From positions 25,397,592-25,461,591 of the forward strand of contig CM070905.1 in assembly GCA_036417435.1 (NCBI GenBank): DNA of 64,000 nt, given 5' to 3'. Position numbers and translations under genes: made by a program. Shown one piece after another: positions 59,765 through 64,000 of the stretch (its first letter is position 1; every line of letters starts with the position of its first letter). The DNA is from Inia geoffrensis (Eukaryota; Chordata; Mammalia; Artiodactyla; Iniidae). The notes beneath the pieces are model-generated. The model made no database searches and was not told the origin of the DNA. It was given only the letters and a program-made list of their open reading frames with translations.

Positions 59765-60116
59765 ATTCGTGAATAAATAAATAAGGGAATGGAGGCAGTA
59801 AGTCCAACTGATTGCAGTTTAGAAGTCCAGTATTTTATCTTCCAATCTACTCTTTGAAATGGATATTGGATAATATGTACGTCTTCACTGGGTTTATTAT
59901 TTTTTTTGAGATGCATATTTTTCTCCTCTAACCTATAAACGTATTAAATACTACTCAAGGATTTGCTAACGTTAAACCTTCTGAAAAATAGGAATAAACT
60001 CTCTTGGTCTGGAAAAGCAACTCTTTTTGCATTCTCTAGGAGCTGTTTCCCAGCTGAAAGGCAAAAAAGAGCTTCTCCCCGCTATGCATATGGTGACCTG
60101 ACATGCTAAAGGAAAC

Positions 60117-60318
60117 TTTTTTTTTTTAAGCTTTTTTAAACCGTTTTTTCCTTAATTTCTATTTTTTTTCTTGTTTTCTTTTAATTTGTATTAATTTATT
60201 TGTTTTTGTATTTTGGCTGTCCTGTGCAGCATGCAGGATGGTTCCCTGATCAGGGATCAAACCCGGGCCTCCACACAGAAAGCACCAAATCCCAACCACT
60301 AGGCTACCAGGGAACTCC
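60117..60318 (-). mobile_element. Older tRNA-derived SINE (CHR-1-like), antisense
   Basis: A poly(T) at the left is followed by CTTTT/TTTA-rich tail sequence. The tRNA-like body in reverse (CCTGATCAGGGATCAAACCCG) and the inverted head CCAGGGAACTCC follow. Flanks CTAAAGGAAAC (60106-60116) and CTAAAGAAAAC (60319-60329) are an 11-bp target duplication with one mismatch. It lacks the GC-rich body of the younger copies. Confidence 0.88.
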
Positions 60319-60385
60319 CTAAAGAAAACATTTCTTATTCCAGCTCTCATTTTTTTCTAGTAAGAATCAGATGGGATAGTATCAT

Positions 60386-60676
60386 TCTTTTTTTTTTTTT
60401 TTCTTTTTTTTGGCTGTGTTGGGTCTTTGTTGCTGCAGGTGGGCTTTCTGTAGTTGCAGCGAGCGGGGGCTACTCTTCCTTGTGGTGCGTGGGCTTCTCA
60501 TTGTGGTGGCTTCTTTTGTTGTGGAGCACGGGCTCTAGGCTCACAGGCTCAGTAGTTGTGGTGCATGGGCTTAGTTGCTTTGTGGCATGTGGAATCTTCC
60601 CGTACCAGGTATCGAACCTGTGTCCCCTGCATCGGCAGGTGGATTCTAAACCACTGCACCACCAGGGAAGTCCCAA
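60386..60676 (-). mobile_element. tRNA-derived SINE (CHR-2-like), antisense
   Basis: A poly(T) is followed by GGCTGTGTTGGGTCTTTGTTG, CTACTCTTCCTTGTGGTGCG, GTTGTGGAGCACGGGCTC, the B-box region AGGTATCGAACCTGTGTCCCC and the inverted head CCACCAGGGAAGTCCC. It is longer and more diverged than the full-length copies at 3253, 9312, 47411 and 57677, so it represents an older subfamily. Confidence 0.87.
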
Positions 60677-60716
60677 ATACATTTTCTTTAATTTGCTTTT
60701 TTTTATATCAGAAAAA

Positions 60717-60733
60717 AAGAGAGAGAGAGAGAA
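60717..60733. repeat. (GA)n microsatellite
   Basis: A short AGAGAGAG run. Confidence 0.8.
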
Positions 60734-60997
60734 AATTTCCAACTAAACTAGATATCAAGAGTTGTATGTTTTAGAACTTTAGGGTTCAATTTCTTATGCT
60801 TTCAAAAGTTTGCACAAGGCATACAACAAAGGCCCTCTTTCTGAGTGGGCCTAGCAATTTACCCTAGGGGCAAAAAAAGAAAAAAAAAATACCCTCCATT
60901 ATTGCTTTTATTCGCCCCTGAATATTAGCCCCCAATTTTTATTTTATACTGTGTGGACTCAGGTAACCCTATTGGTTTCCTTTAGTATGTTTAATTA

Positions 60998-61550
60998 ACA
61001 TTGCCTGAGCAGCAGATTTATGTGCCCTGTCTTATAATACCAGGCAGGGGAAGCATTCCCTAGTGAGACATAATGTCTTTCCTGATAGGAATAGAATAGG
61101 ATAATTATACAGGTAGTTGTAGAAGTCCCAATAGGGGACTATACACAGAGAGGGAAACCTAGGAAACTTTGGAAGACCACTGTAAGTTAATGATCACTCA
61201 AGAAAGCTATTGGAACTTTGTGGAAGGAAGCAGCCTTGCTTAACTATAAAGCCATAAATAAAAGCACGAGATATGCCCAAGGCCATTAGGTGGAAGAAAA
61301 ATGTCACCACCTTTCTACTGATAATCCTAGTTTGACCTCATAGGGTCAGACACTCTCCAGCCCGATAACGAAGGAGGAACTAGTGATGTGAGCCTCATGT
61401 CTAGTCGAGGAAGGTGATCTTTTCCCCTCCCCCTTTCCTTTGACTATAAAATTGTATAGTCAGAGCTCCCTTGCCTGCCCACGTGCATCTCTTACAAGTG
61501 TCCTATATTAATAAATCTACTTCTTGCCTAAAGTAAATAAATAAAAAATA
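60998..61550 (+). mobile_element. Possible solo LTR of an endogenous retrovirus
   Basis: The last 200 bases have the layout of an LTR: TTTGACTATAAAATTGTATAG as a TATA-like signal, then a C/T-rich R-like region, then ATTAATAAATCTACTTCTTGCC with a polyadenylation signal. No retroviral genes lie next to it. I could not define TG...CA ends or a target duplication, so the boundaries and family are uncertain. Confidence 0.45.
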
Positions 61551-63240
61551 AAACCTTGCTTACTTCTTTTCCTGTTCTTTAGAAAAGTTGAGTGCAGATT
61601 CCATAGCTTTCTGATAATTTTTTGGCTATCAAAATGAACCCAGTATCATTTAGGGATGCAGTCTCACATATCCTATCAAAGCTCTACCCCTTACACCCCC
61701 AGTGTAGACTAGAGCTGTTATTTTGGCCAACTGAAGTGTGAGTGAAGGATTGTGGGCAGGGATGGGTGGGGGGAGGTATCCAAGGCTGGTGCTCTCTTTT
61801 TCAACATCTTATTTCCCTCTCTCTCCAGCTGGTGGGTGGCAGGGAGGAGCAATAGGTGAGACTAAGTTCATCTGGAGGCTTGTCGGTAGTGGGGAAATAT
61901 CTTTGACCTCACTCTGGTTCAGTCTAGCTCCATCTGCTGGTGACCATGACTGACAGGTGGTTTCCAAATCAGTAGTTGGTTTGATCTCTTTGAGTTGAGT
62001 TCAGCTTCATCCTCACAATCTCCTTTGATGAGAAACCCTTCAGAAAACAGCAGCCATACTATCCCTGGCCCATTCTGTTGATCAAAATCTCCAATCAAAG
62101 CTCTTTGACTAGGAGAGATGTCTCACTGCTTGACTCAGAGGCTGCTAGAAAAGCCTACATACAGTACCTGCCTGTTACCTAACTTCTGTGTTTTCCACAT
62201 AAAGGTGGAGCCATATGAACTACTACTAAATCCTCTTTCCCATCTCCAAGGAAGCCACCCACTATCCCTAAATATAACCATAATCAGCACACTTTTAACT
62301 TTGGGCTGGATGAGGCACTTTACTGTTGTCATTTTTTGTCCCATTGGTTCAGGCTTCTCTAGCAAGTCTCCAGGTTTGAGAACTCTCTAGCAATAAGCAC
62401 TCTCTCTGTTGACATACAGCCTCATACATGTGAGGATATATATCAGAAGATTCTTAACGACTATCTCACCGTCCTTCTCTCTAACGGTAGCCCCAACATC
62501 CACCCAGAACATCTTTTCGTGCAGATATCAGTGGTCTCTGCTAGTGGTTTGGTTGGAGAATCCTCATTCTGAGGAAGGAAGCCAGTAGCCTCTACCATGA
62601 ATATTGCCCTTTTAATAAGGCTGGTGAGCATCAGATGGATGCCTTTGGATGGATGCCCTCCCCATCAATTTTCTCCATATGTGGGTGAGAGGTGGGGGTT
62701 AGGGTGGGATGGGGGGATGCATCCTTGAAGTGGGGAGCTTCTAAAGCATCTTGTTTGGCCATCAGGATAGCTCACTGACTCCTTGCTAGAATGTAAATCC
62801 AAGCAGTTTTGGGGCAGCTCTTCTTAGACCTTTCAGCTTTGGGTTTCTACTTAGATTTCAGGGTCAAGGAAAAAGTCGCACTCAACATTCTGTTACATTA
62901 TGACTTCTTAGTATTTTCAGGGGCAACATGAGAAGCAATGAGTGTTGCTGGCAAAATATGCTTGTCTTAACTTCACAGGGAAAGCAGCAGGTCTGATATT
63001 ATAAGCAGGGGACATAAGAATGGTTCAAAGTATCAAGAATTTTAAAATGCCATTGATGTCATAATTAACTCAGAGTGGATTATAATGCCTGTGGATTCTT
63101 CAGGGTTGAATGCCTTGCAGTATAACAAGGGGAAGTACACACAAGTACCAAGAGGGCTAAGTGATTGCCACATTCTTTATAATGGACTTTAAAGCTTAAA
63201 AACATCATATCCAGATACTGTACAATGGGAAGTACAGAGT
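61551..63240. other. Intronic sequence with G-rich runs, no recognised transposon
   Basis: The sequence has higher GC than the surrounding intron. It contains two quadruplex-type G runs (61754-61773, 62694-62716) and a CTCF-like motif on the minus strand (61927-61940). Overlapping open frames at 62118-62390 show no domain. It may be part of an old retroviral insertion linked to the LTR-like sequence, but I cannot show that. Confidence 0.35.
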
Positions 63241-63415
63241 TTTTTTTTTACTTAAAAATTAATTAATTAATTAATCAATTTTACAGTACATCCTTGTTGG
63301 TTATCTATTTTACAAATAGTGGGGTGTACATTTCAATCCCAAACTCTCAATCTATCCCTCCCCTCTTCCTTCCCCTCAGTAACCTTAAGTTCAGTCTCTA
63401 AGTCTGTGAGTCTGT
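63241..63415 (-). mobile_element. L1 LINE 3' UTR fragment, antisense
   Basis: A T-run is followed by TTACAGTACATCCTTGTTGG, TTATCTATTTTACAAATAG and CATTTCAATCCCAAACTCTC, then CTCCCCTCTTCC. It carries an AATT-repeat expansion (63257-63284) near its 3' side. Confidence 0.82.
63257..63284. repeat. (TTAA)n simple repeat
   Basis: About five AATT units within the L1 fragment. Confidence 0.85.
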
Positions 63416-64000
63416 TGTACTGACACATTTTGAGTAATAATTGTTAGCCACTTACTTAACCATACATTCCTTTATTAATTCTTTGTTTTAGCCATCTTTT
63501 TGACATTTAGATCTCACTTGGTTAAAGCTTTTGTTTATTTTTAAGGTAAGTCATACCTAAATTTCAACTGCTAATTTAGATTCTTAAATTATCTGCCACA
63601 TTGAAACTGCTTATGTAGTTTACATTAACAGTATTTCTTCAACATTAAACACTTGGTATTAGATTTATTTGGGTTTAACTCAATACAGTAAATATCCCTC
63701 ATACCAGGACACCCTGGTCAATTAAGACTCAAAAAACAGATTAGAAGGCTAACCAGTCATTACTAGTCACCCATGGTAGGCAGTTCAAGAAAAATTGGAA
63801 GTGAGCACATTCCTTTTGCCTTAAGAAAATGACTGAGTCTTGGTGATACCTTTGACATAAATTTAATCTTTTCCCATTTCTCTTTATCAAAAGTTTCATT
63901 CCCAAATACTCCTATATAAAATGTTAGCCAGCAAAAATTTTATATAAAGTTGATTTCTAGTATTAAAACTCCATTTTCTTATAACTCACATTAAGGAGAA
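63416..64000. other. Intronic sequence without recognised features
   Basis: AT-rich, no exon, RNA gene or named repeat seen up to the window edge. Confidence 0.4.

Larger units (their letters stand above)
40494..64000 (+). other. GRM8: GRM8 intron downstream of the exon (partial)
   Basis: This stretch begins at the GC donor and runs off the right edge of the window. I see no following exon: the expected next segment, encoding VEDMQW and then the cysteine-rich domain, is absent. It carries recent SINE and L1 insertions, two GC-rich blocks and an LTR-like sequence, described separately. Confidence 0.8.

Noticed and set aside
1..64000. A previously undescribed multi-gene system
   Set aside because: The window is intron of one receptor gene with transposon debris. 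I see no clustered novel genes or organised array that would support such a claim.

Overview
This window is vertebrate nuclear DNA. It is AT-rich and non-coding almost throughout, and it is packed with LINE, SINE and old DNA-transposon remnants. At least five well-preserved copies of a tRNA-derived SINE carry the head 'GGGCTTCCCTGGTGGCGCAG' and a GC-rich body ending in '...CCGCAAAAA'. This family is typical of whales and dolphins (CHR-type SINEs). L1 tails of the artiodactyl/cetacean type are also present. The organism is therefore very probably a cetacean; I cannot tell the species.

Only one coding segment is convincing: a 137-bp exon at 40357-40493 on the + strand. Its conceptual translation matches the end of the extracellular glutamate-binding domain of metabotropic glutamate receptor 8 (GRM8), in the segment just before the cysteine-rich domain. 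The whole window can be read as one GRM8 exon with about 40 kb of the intron before it and about 23.5 kb of the intron after it, transcribed left to right. The acceptor is a normal AG. The donor that keeps the reading frame is GC (GCAAGT) rather than GT, so the downstream intron looks like a GC-AG intron.

Layout: 1-6.8 kb holds an L1 tail, two cetacean SINEs and unique sequence. 6.8-9.6 kb holds antisense L2 LINE pieces with a MIR and a SINE. 11.6-15.9 kb holds a MIR, a possible LTR and L1 pieces, ending in a TG/TA tract. 17.5-24.5 kb holds antisense L1 copies, an older tRNA-SINE inside L2 and a hAT remnant. 27.4-33.1 kb is a dense stack of L1 fragments, including a hAT (MER5-like) element that keeps its 8-bp target duplication. 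33.7-38.7 kb holds a tailless SINE, antisense L2 and several MIRs. 40.36-40.49 kb is the exon. 41.0-41.5 kb is an unassigned GC-rich block. 43-52 kb holds MIR, L2, L1M and one SINE. 55-60.7 kb holds recent insertions (a short antisense L1, a twin-primed L1, a SINE, a GC-rich L1-5'UTR-like block and two more SINEs). 61-61.5 kb holds an LTR-like sequence.

I found no operons, CRISPR arrays, structural RNA genes or complete second gene. I see no evidence of a new biological system. The observations most worth checking are the GC donor of the GRM8 exon, the two GC-rich blocks in this AT-rich intron, a 15-bp-stem hairpin near 50.9 kb, and several insertion scars that show how elements were inserted (twin priming, tailless SINE).
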